A DNA stretch of 53,567 nt from Acanthaster planci (Eukaryota > Echinodermata > Asteroidea > Valvatida > Acanthasteridae), in contig NW_019091359.1 in NCBI RefSeq assembly GCF_001949145.1, forward strand, positions 640,997 to 694,563, in the 5' to 3' direction. A program made the position numbers and the translations under genes. Within the stretch, counting starts at the first letter, position 1; every line of letters starts with the position of its first letter. Shown one piece after another: positions 1 to 12,800 of the stretch. The notes beneath the pieces were generated by a model. It was given only the letters and a program-made list of their open reading frames with translations. It made no database searches and had not been told where the DNA came from.

Positions 1-235
1 AGGAGGTGCTGTAGGCATAGATGACAGGGATTAGGAGGGGTGCTGTAGGTATAGATGACAGGGATTGGGGGGTGCTGTAGGTATAGATGACAGGGATTGG
101 AGGGGTGCTGTAGGTATAGATGACAGGGATTGGAGGGGTGCTCTAGGTATAGATGACAGGGATGGGGGGGTGCTGTATTTATAGATGACAGGGATTGGAG
201 GGGTGCTGTAGGTATAGATGACAGGGATTTGGGGG
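1..235. repeat. 33-34 bp minisatellite, about 7 copies
   Basis: Seven head-to-tail units of 33-34 bp share the core GGTGCTGTAGGTATAGATGA followed by CAGGGATTGG and a short G run. Unit length varies mainly in the G run. The minus strand reads through as an 11-residue-period ORF (31-258), because 33 nt is 11 codons. Low complexity and indels between units argue against a real protein. It lies upstream of the first visible citron exon, probably in an intron. Confidence 0.93.
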
Positions 236-699
236 AGTTCTGATGGTCTTAATACCACTGTTAAAATGTGATAACATTACCACGGTTATGGGAGTTTTAA
301 AAAGATGCAATTTTCATTCAGATTTGGAAAACAGTGGTTCTTTCACAGGTTATGACAGGTAGCCACTGGGACAGCAAAGGCTTGTGTAGCGAAAGTTCTA
401 GACCATGTTTGGAAGTAAGGGAGAATGGATGGGAGGCTTTAAAAACCCTTGTATTTGAGATCATTTGTAATAATCTCATTTTCCCTATTTTTTTTATCAT
501 TTTCAAAAGCAATTGGGGAATTTTTGCCTATTTTTGGTAAAGCTTGTAGTAAAATCCCCAGAAGTATTAACTTGAAGCAGGCAAAATTTGAAAAAGGGCA
601 GAAGTTTGACAGGTTTAGACTAATATTCAGATGGGGGAGTATTGGATGTCCTTGATGCATCCCTTGACCAACTTGTTCCATCCAACGTTCTGCCAACAG
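236..699. other. non-coding, presumed citron intron
   Basis: No supported gene is seen. The short ORFs here have no recognisable domain. The segment ends in an AG acceptor (698-699) directly before the first citron exon in the window, so it is best read as the 3' part of an intron whose upstream exon lies outside the window. Confidence 0.6.
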
Positions 700-840
700 G
701 TGTCTGAGCTGACAAGCCAGTTGCAGAAGAATAAGATGACAACATTTAAGCTGACTCAAGGCCTAGAGGAAGCTATCGAGAAAGGTGAACAGTTGAAGGC
801 AGAGGGACAGGACCTTGAGAATCAGATGGAAAGCATGCAG
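700..840 (+). CDS. CIT: citron exon (coiled coil)
   Basis: 47 codons, phase 0 at both ends, with acceptor CCAACAG before and donor GTAATT after. The peptide is rich in E, K, Q and L with heptad-like spacing, as in the long citron coiled coil. Confidence 0.85.
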
Positions 841-3800
841 GTAATTAGACCTGAGAATTCTCAACATATATCATGTTGGATTACTTCCCTTGTACTTAGC
901 TGTGCCATCATCTTGGGTACAGATGCTTACATAGAATCTGTACAATAAACAATCTGGTTACACTCGAGCTCGAGTCAGTAACAGTGAGCCAGTTTGGTAT
1001 TGCAAAGAGCCAAGTGCACGCGTGAGTCAGCGTATGGCTACACTGATAGGACAGACGATTGCGTGAATGCCTAGCTGTTCCTGAATAGCCTTGTACTGGG
1101 CATGCTCTGTTGGAATACTGAAATGGGTTATTAGACTATTAGGGGATCACCCTGGGATTAAATTTGCAAAATGGATTTCAGGCTGTTGAAAGCAATGTAT
1201 AGATACATATACTGGTTTATAGATCTGATCCCATTACAGGAGAATTCAGCTTTTCAGGAGATTTCACCTTTGTTTGAGTAGCTTTTTACTCTGAATTTCA
1301 GCGTGCTTGGTACACCTGCTCTGTATTAAATTATAGGAGCTTTTTGAATTTCAGTTTTTGGTTTTTTTTTGCTGCTGGCCATTTTCAGCTTTTTTTTCTT
1401 TGTAGCCATTCAAAGCCCTGTCATTACTTGTGGGAGAAACTTCTAAATTTAGTGTCACTTTTGTGATGGATTTAACAAAACCAAAAGTCACAGTTTCACT
1501 GCTTATATAAACAAAAGCATTAGCCTATACAGCTACAAGAACTAAATATGTATCGTCTCTCTTGTAGGCTAGCTGATGCCTAAAGATAGCGTGTACAAAA
1601 CAGTTAAATATGCAGTGTAAACAACTGAGGGAGGAGCTTTGTTGAATAAGTGGGCGGCAGGTCAGCTGCTTTTACTCACAAGTCAAATTCAGAGGCAGAC
1701 CTGTATTCAGAATTCTCTTACCTCAAGACCTAGTATGCACTTATTTGATAGTGCCATTTCTGTTACTAATCCTATCAAGTTGATATAATGTGGACAGGTG
1801 CAACATACCCATGAGAAGGTGAAACTAGAGGGTACCTTAGCACAGCAGACCAAGTTGATTGACTTCCTTCAAGCAAAAGTTGAAGCCCCGCCCAAAAAGA
1901 AGAAGAAGAGATTGTTTGGCAAATCAACGAAAGAGAGTAACATGTCGAGCATCCCCATGCAGGTAAGCTGTCTTTATTCTTCCCCAGGCACACCTGTTCA
2001 TTAACTATTCTACGGAATATTGTTCTGAAACTGTAACTAGACAAATTTTATATTCACACACCTAAACTGTGTTAAATTATGTATTTTATTAACAAATGAA
2101 AAAAATGGAGAATTTGGTTAACAAATAGAGGCAAGTAATGTTAGAACATCATTGCATTTATCTAAGTCTCAATTGATTTGGTGTTAAACCTCAGTTATGG
2201 ATGCATAAAGAAATTGTCAATTTGGAAGTTAGGCTCAGGTAAAAATGATTTTCTTTTCTCCATGCAGTACAAGGAGCTACAGCAGGCTTTGGAGATGGAA
2301 AGAAGCAGGAAACAAGACCTTCAGCAGCAACTGACAAAGACCAAGGCAGAGTTACAAGTAGCAAAGATGGAAGGTTGGTTGTACTATGCAACTCTTGTGA
2401 TATAAGGCCATCATTTTGGTAGAGCTTTGAGTACTGTGTTTCTTCGCCTGGCTTATTTCCTTCAAGTAGTATTTGTTTTTCTTTAGCTGCTATAGGGCAT
2501 CTGTCAAGATCAATTTTGTGCATATGAAGCCATCTGGCAATTTAGGATTTGCAAGCTGATGTGTGGTTATGAGGGAAATTGTTTCACGGATCTTAAGCCA
2601 GTAATATCCAAATTTAAGTTTGTATAAGTAGGCTACTTCAGAAGTAACTACATCTTTGTGGAGATAATAGTTTCACAAATCAAACCTTGTTGAAGGAGCC
2701 TAGTTAACACCTCAGGTATGCAAAGTTGAAATATGCGCTCATTTACTTGCAGGGAGAGAAAGGCATAGCTTAGATGCTTAGTCTTACATATGAATCCTCA
2801 GTCCAACCAGTGAGGTTGTATCTTTCCTGACGTTCATTCCTCTCCATGCCCAGCTAACTTGCCTTAATCTACATCTTGATTCCTTGTCTTCACATCTATG
2901 TAGCTGGTACCAAACCTCATTCAGACCTCAAGACTCCTAAGCCCTGCCATCAAGCCAATCCCCACCTGCTATCAGCCATTGTCCTGTCTCCAACCAACCA
3001 GCCAAGTCCTAGCCTCTTCACTCCGGTCCCCAATGCCAGGGCTAGCTCTAAGCGCAAGACAGCCCAGAGTGGCAAGGAGGCAAAACGCTTGAAGGAACGC
3101 ATGAAGCACAACATACCCCATCGCCTGGTGACTGGACTGAATGCACGCGCCACCAAGTGTGCTGTCTGCGTCGACACTGTGCACTTCGGACGGCAGTGTG
3201 CCAAATGCCAGGGTGAGATTTCTGAAAATGACGCTTAAGTGTGCCAGAAATTATAATGAACACTTCTACCATGCTACATCAGGGCTCGAAATTATCGGAC
3301 AAATGTGCCCGTTTGTCTCAGAAATGTGCCTGTGAATCATAAAGACGGGCACAAGTACTTACGCCCATTTGATTCCATTATTGTAATGAAAAATACATGT
3401 ACCTGAACATTTTCAGTAGAAACAAACGGGACCCGTTTATTTCTACTTTTGTCATGAAAAATACCTGAACTTTTTGACTTCGGATCTTCGGACTTCGGAT
3501 CAGCCTTGTCATGGAACCATAACACGGTAAATTTTCTTTTTATGATGCCACCAAGCGCACGCCACAGTTTCGCATGCAATGCATGCGCACGCATACCCGC
3601 AGCCAGTGTCATGATCTCGCTGAATGGTCTGCACAGTGGCCCTGTCTGAATTGGTACGGCTGGAATTTACACAAGATTGTATGGAAACTGGCTGCGACCA
3701 CAACCTCCTGGACTCGTGCGTAAATTCAAGCCAAACCAGTGGATTCGGCTCAGACTTCAGTGTCGCTGGTTCCAGTCATAGCTTGAACATGTGGTTTTGA

Positions 3801-6800
3801 ACCAGCGAAACCGAAGTCTCAGCCTAATCCACTCATTTTGAAAACGGTTGATTGTTGCCGTTAGTTCCTTTTTATGTCTGGGTGCATATGCACGGTTTAA
3901 AGGCTCGGCACCCGACTGTTGGGGGTCTTTGCTTTTTTTTTTCTTCAACATATGTCTTTAATATTGTATGGGAGCTCCTTGCTCCCATAAACTGACGTGG
4001 GATGACAGGTCCCTATGGCCATGTGAATCTCCTTGCTTTTGTCTCCCCTATGCCCGTCTCGCTGGGGTATGTTTCTATTTATGGCCTGCATCAATAATAA
4101 TAATAAATTCAGCTGTCTAGGGAGCAAGTACTTGCTCCTGCTATAATTAGCCCAATTTTGAGCCCTGTACATGCACAGACTGACCTTGCTTGCTTGCCGT
4201 CTTTCAGTAACACCATCTGAGTAGTTTTTTCTATTGGGGACTTTGGGGAATGTTATCAACTTCATGGAGGAATAGGAGATGGTGTTTTTACCAAGAAATG
4301 ACATCCCTTTGGTTAAGGATTTACCACATGCATGCAAGGGTGCATGCTTTTAGGTATTGTTTACTGAAAGGGGGATTTTCCATTGCTGTTAATTGCAGTG
4401 GCATTTCAATTTGTGTTTTTTTGTTCTCTCCTTGCAGAGTGTCACCAGGTTTGTCACCCCAAGTGTGCTCCATCTTTGCCCCACACTTGTGGCCTTCCGT
4501 CGCAGTATGTACAGCATTTCAGTCAGGCCATGCATTGCAAGACAGCTTCCCCCAAAGTGGGACCCATTGAAGGAGAGAGTGGCTCAGTCACCCTGCAGAG
4601 TTGGATGAAGATACCCAAGTATGCACATCTCATTTTGTCCATTCTCAGAAGAGAATTCCTAACCTCCACCCAATAGTGAATCCTTCATGTATGGTGTTCA
4701 TCTTCACCACTTCAGGTGGGATGGTGTGTGAACACAGGGATTTTTCTGCGTCTGTGACACATTCTGGGGAATTCCGTTTGTAGTGCTGTGTAGCGCCTAC
4801 ACTCATCCTGATTCTTGAGTGATTTCCATTGAGTTTGTACACACACAGGCCAAAAGTCGGTGGAGGTTGATAGTGTGTGGAGCCCTCAAATGGCCGTTGG
4901 CCATGGCTGGGTGTTCTAGCAAATATCACTCAGCGGCAGTGTCTCCGAGTTTTGAAAAGATGATGACATGGTAGGACATGATGCAAAAACTGAACGAAAG
5001 ACCACCAAGGCTCAGTATTTGGAAAGACCAACTTTGTAAAGGACTGAGGTTGTGGTATCTTGCCGTTTTTAAAAGTCAGGATTATTTTGCTGGAAAGTAA
5101 TATCGCACTCAAGAAAAGTGTGACATGGGATAATACCATCAGCACCAAAACTCTCATTTGGGGCTTGCATCTTATGCAACAAATCTATGCTGCATCCGGG
5201 CGATATACGTATAGTATACTGTCCAGGAAATGTTATGCTGCTGTGCAACATTCCAAAAATTTCATAAATATCTCAGACAAGGACAAACACTTCTTTTCGG
5301 ACCTCTTGGCGTATATTTTGTCACATCGTGAAGCAGTTGTTGAATTAGGTCCGTGGATATTTTGTGTATTGTTTGGAAACCTGAATTATACAACAGGCCA
5401 TTAACATTAACAGTTGTCTCAAAGTTTTGACAGAGTTAAACTGGAGTTATGTAGTGATTTTTCTTTTTTCTTTTCGCTTTTTTGAGCTGTACCTTTCCAT
5501 CTGTAACTTTCACAGCGTAGTCACTGTGCGTGTATATCACATCTGAATTGCTTATACTGATGATGTACATTTCAAATTCCTATAATGCCTAGTCCATTGA
5601 ATGATATTTTTTTTTGTATTGTAATTCTGTACTGCAGGATTGGTAAATCTGGTTGGGATAAGAAGTGGGTTGTTCTAGAGGGAACCAAGCTATGCATCTA
5701 TGACAAGGAGAACACCAGTGGTAAGACTCCAAACAAGACTTTATCCTTGCCTGTGGTGTTTGATTGACTGTTGGTTGTTTACTTCTGGGCTACGATATCG
5801 CAGTAACATCAGACTGTGTGATGTGAAACCAAAGATTGGACTCTTATATATAACAGGTTTGCCCTTACCCAACGTATATTAATAAGCACTGTATGCTCAG
5901 TGCTTGAGGGGGGGGGTTTCTTAACTCATACTTTTTAGAAAAGATAATATTGCAGGAGATCAAGTCTAAACTCAGGGGTGGCTTGCTACGTACGTTGCGA
6001 ATTGTTTCAAGAGAATTAAGATACGTGTAGTTTGACCACTGGAAATATTTTTCAGGTACCTGTCAGCCAGTTGATGAGTTTGAACTGTGCCCATCTGATG
6101 GAAGGGTGACAGTCCATGCCGGGGTGACAGCAGTAGAGCTGAGAAACACCGCCTCCACAGATCTGACCTATGTCCTCCGCATAGAGTATCACCCCCATAC
6201 CACCTGCTGGCCCGGCCGTAGTCTCTTCCTCATGGCACCCAGCTTCTCTGACAAACAGAAGTGGCTGATGACCCTGGAGTTTGTCATGAGTGAAGGTGCC
6301 GTGGGGGTCAAGGTGGCCAGAGATAATGCACGTCTCCTGGGCAATACCCTGCTGAGTTTGGAGGCGGAAAATAAGGTGGACATCAACTGCACCCTGCTAC
6401 TTAGTCACGAGGTGAGATACGCATGAGTGAAGGGTTTTAGTTTTGGTCAGATTGTTTTTTACCACTCTCCACTCCTGCAGGAACTAAAAGTTTTTATATT
6501 TTTAGATCAGAACAATATCCTTTCGGTAGCAAAAAAATTACCTACTTGTCATAATCCCCAAATGATAATTTTGCCTGTATGGAAGGAGGTAATGGCAACT
6601 GTTTAACACAGTGCATGTATTTACTGCATCTATTTTCTTCATTGCTACCTTGTAAAAACTCCTGCAGCTACTTAACTTGTTCTCAAATTTCATTTCATAA
6701 GTACCTTTTTATAATGCTCGGTCATCCTCAAATCTGGATCTCTGATGACTGAACAGTCCACCTTTCTGTCCAAGCTCACTCCTCATGAAGTCGTGCAGGA

Positions 6801-9800
6801 CCCATGCTTCTCATCTCTTGATTATTAAAAACAATGCATACATTTGCTTGATTTGGCAGATGTGGAACAATATAGCATTTGTCAAGTTTTTAATGTCAAT
6901 CACACAGTGTAATATTTTATAGGGTAATATTGGTTCATTTCCATGTATTTGATGTCAGTTAATGCTGATTGGCTGTGAAGACGGACTCTTTGCCATGGCA
7001 ATCACTGCATCCCCTCAACCTCTATCTCAGTTGAGTGGCATAGAGAGTGTCTTCCAGATGAAGGCAATAGCTCCTCTTGGTATTGCCATCATGACTGTTG
7101 GTAAGTGGGACTGTAAAGAAAAAGCTTCACAGAATCATAGAGGTTGTTTTAGGAGAGTAAATGTATGATGCATGCAGGGCTGGGATTTCTCCATCATTTC
7201 TTGACCAAAACATTGTGAATTTTAGAGATTGGATTTTCATAATTTGCTACTTTTTAAAGTTTTTTGGCACAGAAAATCAAGTTAAAGTTCCACCTAATCG
7301 TAGCCATTGTTAAGAGGACTTATTGCTTATATGCTTACTTACTCCCTGAAAAGTCCCAGTAGTTGGTGACTGCCATCATTAAAACCCTGTCTACGGGATA
7401 TTTCTTAGACTTTTTTCAACCCCCCCCCCATCTGACATCCACTCTGACTCCCATGTCCATTTGGACGAATTGCCATGTAACAGCTGCATGTATGTGATAA
7501 ACGTAGCATTGTATTTGATGAGGTGTGTTTGTACCCTCAGGCCCTGAGCGTAGGCTGTGCTTTGCAGATCTCACTCACTTGAAGACCATGGCTAGCCAGG
7601 CTAGTGTGACAGAGGCCGTTATCAACTACACACCAATTGAAAATCTTCAGGTAAGTACGTGTGCAGCAGTCAAGATGATTCAAAGCAGACTGGTATACAA
7701 GAGCCAGCAAGACATGAAAATGATATCTAGGAGAGACAGCCCAGGCGTAATGTGAGTGGGAGGGTATGACCAAATAACTCGGTCATCATTTAATAATTGT
7801 TGCCTGCAGTGTAGGGGTCCATGGTGTTTTGTACGGCCAAGGGAGCAAATGGCACTCAAAGGCAAAGCCAAGGGTGACATTTGCCCCTGAGGGTGTACAA
7901 AACCCATGGACCCCCTCACAGCAGGCAACAATTGTTTTGTTACACCATGGTCGTAAATTACACTGGAACGGTCTTACGTGTAATATATGCATATTTTATT
8001 GCAAGATAAATTAAAATACTTTGACAAATTGAAACACGTGAACAGTAAATGAAATATTAATTTTCCCTTGCACTGGTTTATATACCATCAGAAAGTGAAG
8101 CCATGCCGTACAAAGTGAAATTTAGCAGTGAAAATATTGAAGCAGTTACTTAGAAAGCACTTACGATTTCTCAGACCAGTCTCATAGGGTTCGTGCACAT
8201 GGTGTCAAGTGATGTCCATGTATGGAACTCTTCAAAAACGAAACTCAAGCGGTAAATTTAAAGGTAAAGAGTACCTGTCCCATGAGGCTTGCCTGAAGGA
8301 ATAGAGTTTTGTCCCCGGCATTCGGGCAACCATTAATGTCAAGGCCTGACCACTGCATCCTTAGCTTTTCATTTCTGTGAGTTGATGTCTATAAGTTGGG
8401 TTGGTTGAAGCGAAGTTCACAGAGTGAACCTTGTGAATTTTGATTGTCAGGCCTGCCACCTCTTTGCATATGGAGTAGTCAATGGATCCCCATACATATG
8501 CGCGGCTACACCTAAGAAGATCAGCATTCTCAAATATAGCAAGTTGAATGGAGTCGCCAAGTTCTCTACCCGCAAGGTAGGCCAGAGAATTCAAGTCGCG
8601 CTGTTTTACCAGAGATTTGTAGGCATGCAAATTTGTCTTCTAAGAACAATGGGACACGTCAGTGTCTTGTTTTTATTGCTTAAAATGATGCAGATCGTTC
8701 AATGAGTGTGCAAAAGATCGCATTTCCTTTTTCATTGATGCATTTGTTAAGCTCATTACATATTTTGTCCCAGTGTTTTCGGGATCCTACAACATCAGAA
8801 TCATTGCGAAGACCAAAGTGTTGTAAGGGACACTTTCAAGGTGGCTTTCTGTTTAGGTCAGATACTGACTTTTGATATTGGCTTGATACAGACATTTTGG
8901 TTTAGGCCTGAGGTAGAAATTTTGTTATAGGTGTTGTTGAACGGCCTGATATTTTAGCCTAATAGCAATGCCCTCTGGAAACTCCCAACAAAGGTTCTAT
9001 ATTTCCTTAGTAATAAACAATTTCCCACAATGAAATACCAAGGCGTTTACTAGTGCATGTAAAGAATATCTGAGGATGCTAGCCATTGAAGTCAGCTCTG
9101 AATATGTTTTCATATTGTATTGACTCAGCATCTACCATCTTCGTGTTTGTCTTTGGCAAGCCACAATGATTTCTTTCAAATAGTTTGCAAATATAGCGTC
9201 CTCTTTCCAGAGGTCCTCTTTCCAAATTTCTGGATTCTCATCTCTCTTTAATGCAGTAACAACTCAAATAAAGCTGTGGCGAGGTGGCATTTGTTTTCTC
9301 ATGGGTAGCCCATTCAAAAGAGCTGTTGTATGGTCTTCATAGTTGGCGCTAAATATCTGCTTGTTATCTCTTGTAGGAGATCAACACATCAGAACCATGC
9401 AGTTGTTTGTCATTCACACCAAACAGCCTGCTTGCTGGAACTGATCGCTTCTATCAGATTGACCTAGACAGCTATCAAGTCGACGGTGAGAATTTTGGAG
9501 ATACACTTACACTTTTGAGCACAGAAATCACCGAGATCATGATAATGGTTAATTGAGTTTGGAGTCAGGGGTGAAATGCAGCAGCTGTTGAATTGCTGCT
9601 CAAAATGTTTGAAAATGCAACACCATTCAGATTGATAAAACAGCAGTAATTGAATGGGAAGGGTAATTTTCAGATTGGACCGAGAAATTTGTTAAGTCAC
9701 TTTCTGAACACAAGTTTGGCAGAATATTTGCAACATTAAGAAGAGGTAAATGCCATCTTGCAACGTGTTAACAGCAACAGACTTTGTATCCATTTTTTGT

Positions 9801-12800
9801 TTCTACACTGAGGACTTCTGTTTACTTCGTGTAGTGTGTAGAATCGCTCTTGTATCAGAGAGAACATGTCAGGGTTAACACCATCAAGGAGTCACATAAC
9901 ATACTTTACTGTGCCGTCTTACAGAGTTCCTGGATTCCACTGACACATCCTTGGCATTTGCCGTCTTTGGAGCAAGTCAAGTCAACAGTTTCCCAATTGC
10001 GGTGGTGCAGGTTGCCCCTGATGGCTTTGAAAGAGAGTATCTGCTCTGTTTCCATGGTAATACAAAAGACCCTCAAAAGCATGTCGTAGACCTTTAAAAA
10101 AATAGCAATTTGTAATGACTAAAAAAACAAAAGTAGATTTCCTTGATTAGCAATCAATACATTCATGCACAAAATTAACTTAACTGTTCCACAGAGAGAA
10201 TGTGGACCCAAAGACATGAAGGACCATTGGAAATGAAGTGTTTACAGAATACATGTGGAATTCCCTTCTTTGTCACTTTGTTTTTAGTTTGTGTGGCTAT
10301 TTCATCGGGCACATTTTCAACAATCTTCAAAATAATGAGAAGCAAATAAGTGATTCTGGTGAAGTAAGCACACAGAATGGTGGTTTATTTGGATAGTGAC
10401 GCACTCTGGATCATGCACTTTGTCCTGTGTTCTCATCATTTCTGATGTTTACCCTCCATCTTGAGCTGAAGTGCGCCCTCACCGGCAATGCAGAGACAGG
10501 CTAAGTTTACCAACTGCGCATACATTCCAAATGAATTGGTTGCTCGTGCTCAGTGTGTCTTGGTACCAGACAGACAAAACCTGTGCGCATGCATACAGTG
10601 AGTTGCCACTGTAATCTCCACATGAAAACACACCCTCTCTTTTTTCCTCTTGGAGTAGATTGTTGTCGGAGAATCATTATAAAATATCATATGATATTGA
10701 TTAACTGTTATCAGTAGCATTGTTGATAATTTTTATTTCAACTTGCAGAATTTGGTGTGTTTGTTGATGGCAAGGGGCGGCGTACTCGACCTGAAGATAT
10801 GAAGTGGTCTCGCCTACCATTAGCTTTCATGTTCAGAGGACCTTACCTCTATGTGACCCACTTCAACTCCATGGAGGTTTGTGAGATCAAACCACTGGTG
10901 GATAAGGACAGGTAACCAGTTCAGATTATTGAGTCTCAAATGAAATTGGATCAAGTAACTGGAGTTTGGCCCATCACTGACAGCTTAGGAATAATCTAGT
11001 TTACCATTCCATTTTGACCTTTAAAAGGCGTTTGCATTTTGCCTCCTCAACTCTAAATTGCCATTACTAGCACAAACAGGCCACGGTAAAAACAGGTTGT
11101 TTTTTTTTTTCAAAAAAGTAACAGTACACTTGGCCCTTTCAAACTGCCATTATTTTGTGTATCAAGTTTAGGCAAAGCCACTGGACTCTCCAACTCAATC
11201 CATTTTACTCAGGATTTTCTCTTTTTGCTGCTAAAACTCTTTATCCCAGCTAGTGTCTTCCAAACTCCTTCAGCTGAAGGAGTTTCTGCTAAATTTTTAC
11301 TGTTGAGAATTTTGCTTAGTGTAAAATGTGTCCTTATTAAGGTAGCATTATTGGAAATTGAATTTGTGGATTGGTGTTCAAGGCGTTTATGCTTTGTAGC
11401 TTACTGAAGTAATTTGAATAAACAAGACGGGACAAATTGTCAGCTGGGATACACAAGAATTTGCCTCATTGCTAAACTTTTAATTGTTTTGTGGCAGCCT
11501 TACTGGAAAAGCTGGGCATGCATTAATCTCAACTCTGAATGTCTATAGAAATACATGTATATCTGTCTGGTAAGATCAATGCTAGACAACCAATGCCATC
11601 TCTACCATTGGGTCCTATGAATATAAAGTAGCATTTGCTTTTACTACCATTTTTGAAGCATTTACTCGTGTTTGTATGAATAATAATGAAGCAAATGCTT
11701 TCACTTTATTGCAGTCGCTAAAAAGTGAAAGTATTTACTTTTTACTCTTTAAGCTTGTGCTCGACAATAAGCAGTTGCTTCATTTTGTATGAACAAAAAA
11801 AAGTTCTACACAACTGGAGTATTTACTTGACATTTTTCAAGACTGGGTTAGGGCAAGCTTGAAAACGAGGAGTATTTGCTAATGTTCAAAATGGCAGCGT
11901 TCATGAATGTCATTCGAAAGGAAAAGCTGAATGCTATGCCTTTAGGAGGGAATCTCAAGAAACCAGGTGAAGGCAGTTGTACCGATTTGAGAGTGGCAGA
12001 GCAATTTTCTTCATCAAGGTTTTTGCGATCAAAATTACTGTCCTCTTGTTTATCTGCCATGCTGAGGTCTCAAGATACAACACCATGCTGCACTCTGTGT
12101 ACCTGTCCGTGCAGACAACGGAAGCCCTCTTGTACAAAACTATTTGGCTGTGCAGTCAGCCACAAGCATAAAGCATTTGCTAATATTTATACTAATAGAT
12201 ACTGAATAGTAAAAGAAACATTTTTATACATACAAATTCAAGCATTTGCTTATTCTTAATGGTTTTACTTCTCAGTAAATGCTTTTCCTGTTTGCTTGAA
12301 CTTGATAGCATTTGCTATTTGTCTGTCCTCTTTTTGTAGCGCTGGAATTCACACCTTCCTAGATCTCCCCAGTCCTCGTCTGGTTGGCTGGGGTATCACT
12401 CAAGGCACCTGCTATGTCACATCAACCACTGATAGCAGGCTAGACCTGATATGTCTGAAGGGACATACAGCCCAGGCTAAACCACAGGATTCTGATGGGT
12501 ATGAGGAGCCTAGAAGGTCCCACAGATTACAGAGGGGATCCAGTGGTAGCACAGCCAGCAGCTGGTAAGCTCATCAAGGATTGACCATTCATAAACATCA
12601 GTTCCAACGGACTACCAAATACATGTAGTAATTGTGTTGTTAAATCACTTCGTGTTGCTTGTGTGGAAAAGGGTTGGTCTCAAGTAAAGAAGGCAGTTAT
12701 TGACTGTGCTGATTTGTGAGTTTTCTGTGAAGAAACACGCAGAAACTACAAGGGTGACTGTACATATTCCCACAGCCACAGGAATAATTATTTTGATCAT

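Noticed and set aside
31-258. Proline-rich repeat protein on the minus strand
   Set aside because: It is the translation of a 33-bp minisatellite with indels; no start context or conservation argument.
3945-4337. 130-codon minus ORF in a citron intron
   Set aside because: No domain, low-complexity leucines, lies antisense in an intron; likely chance.
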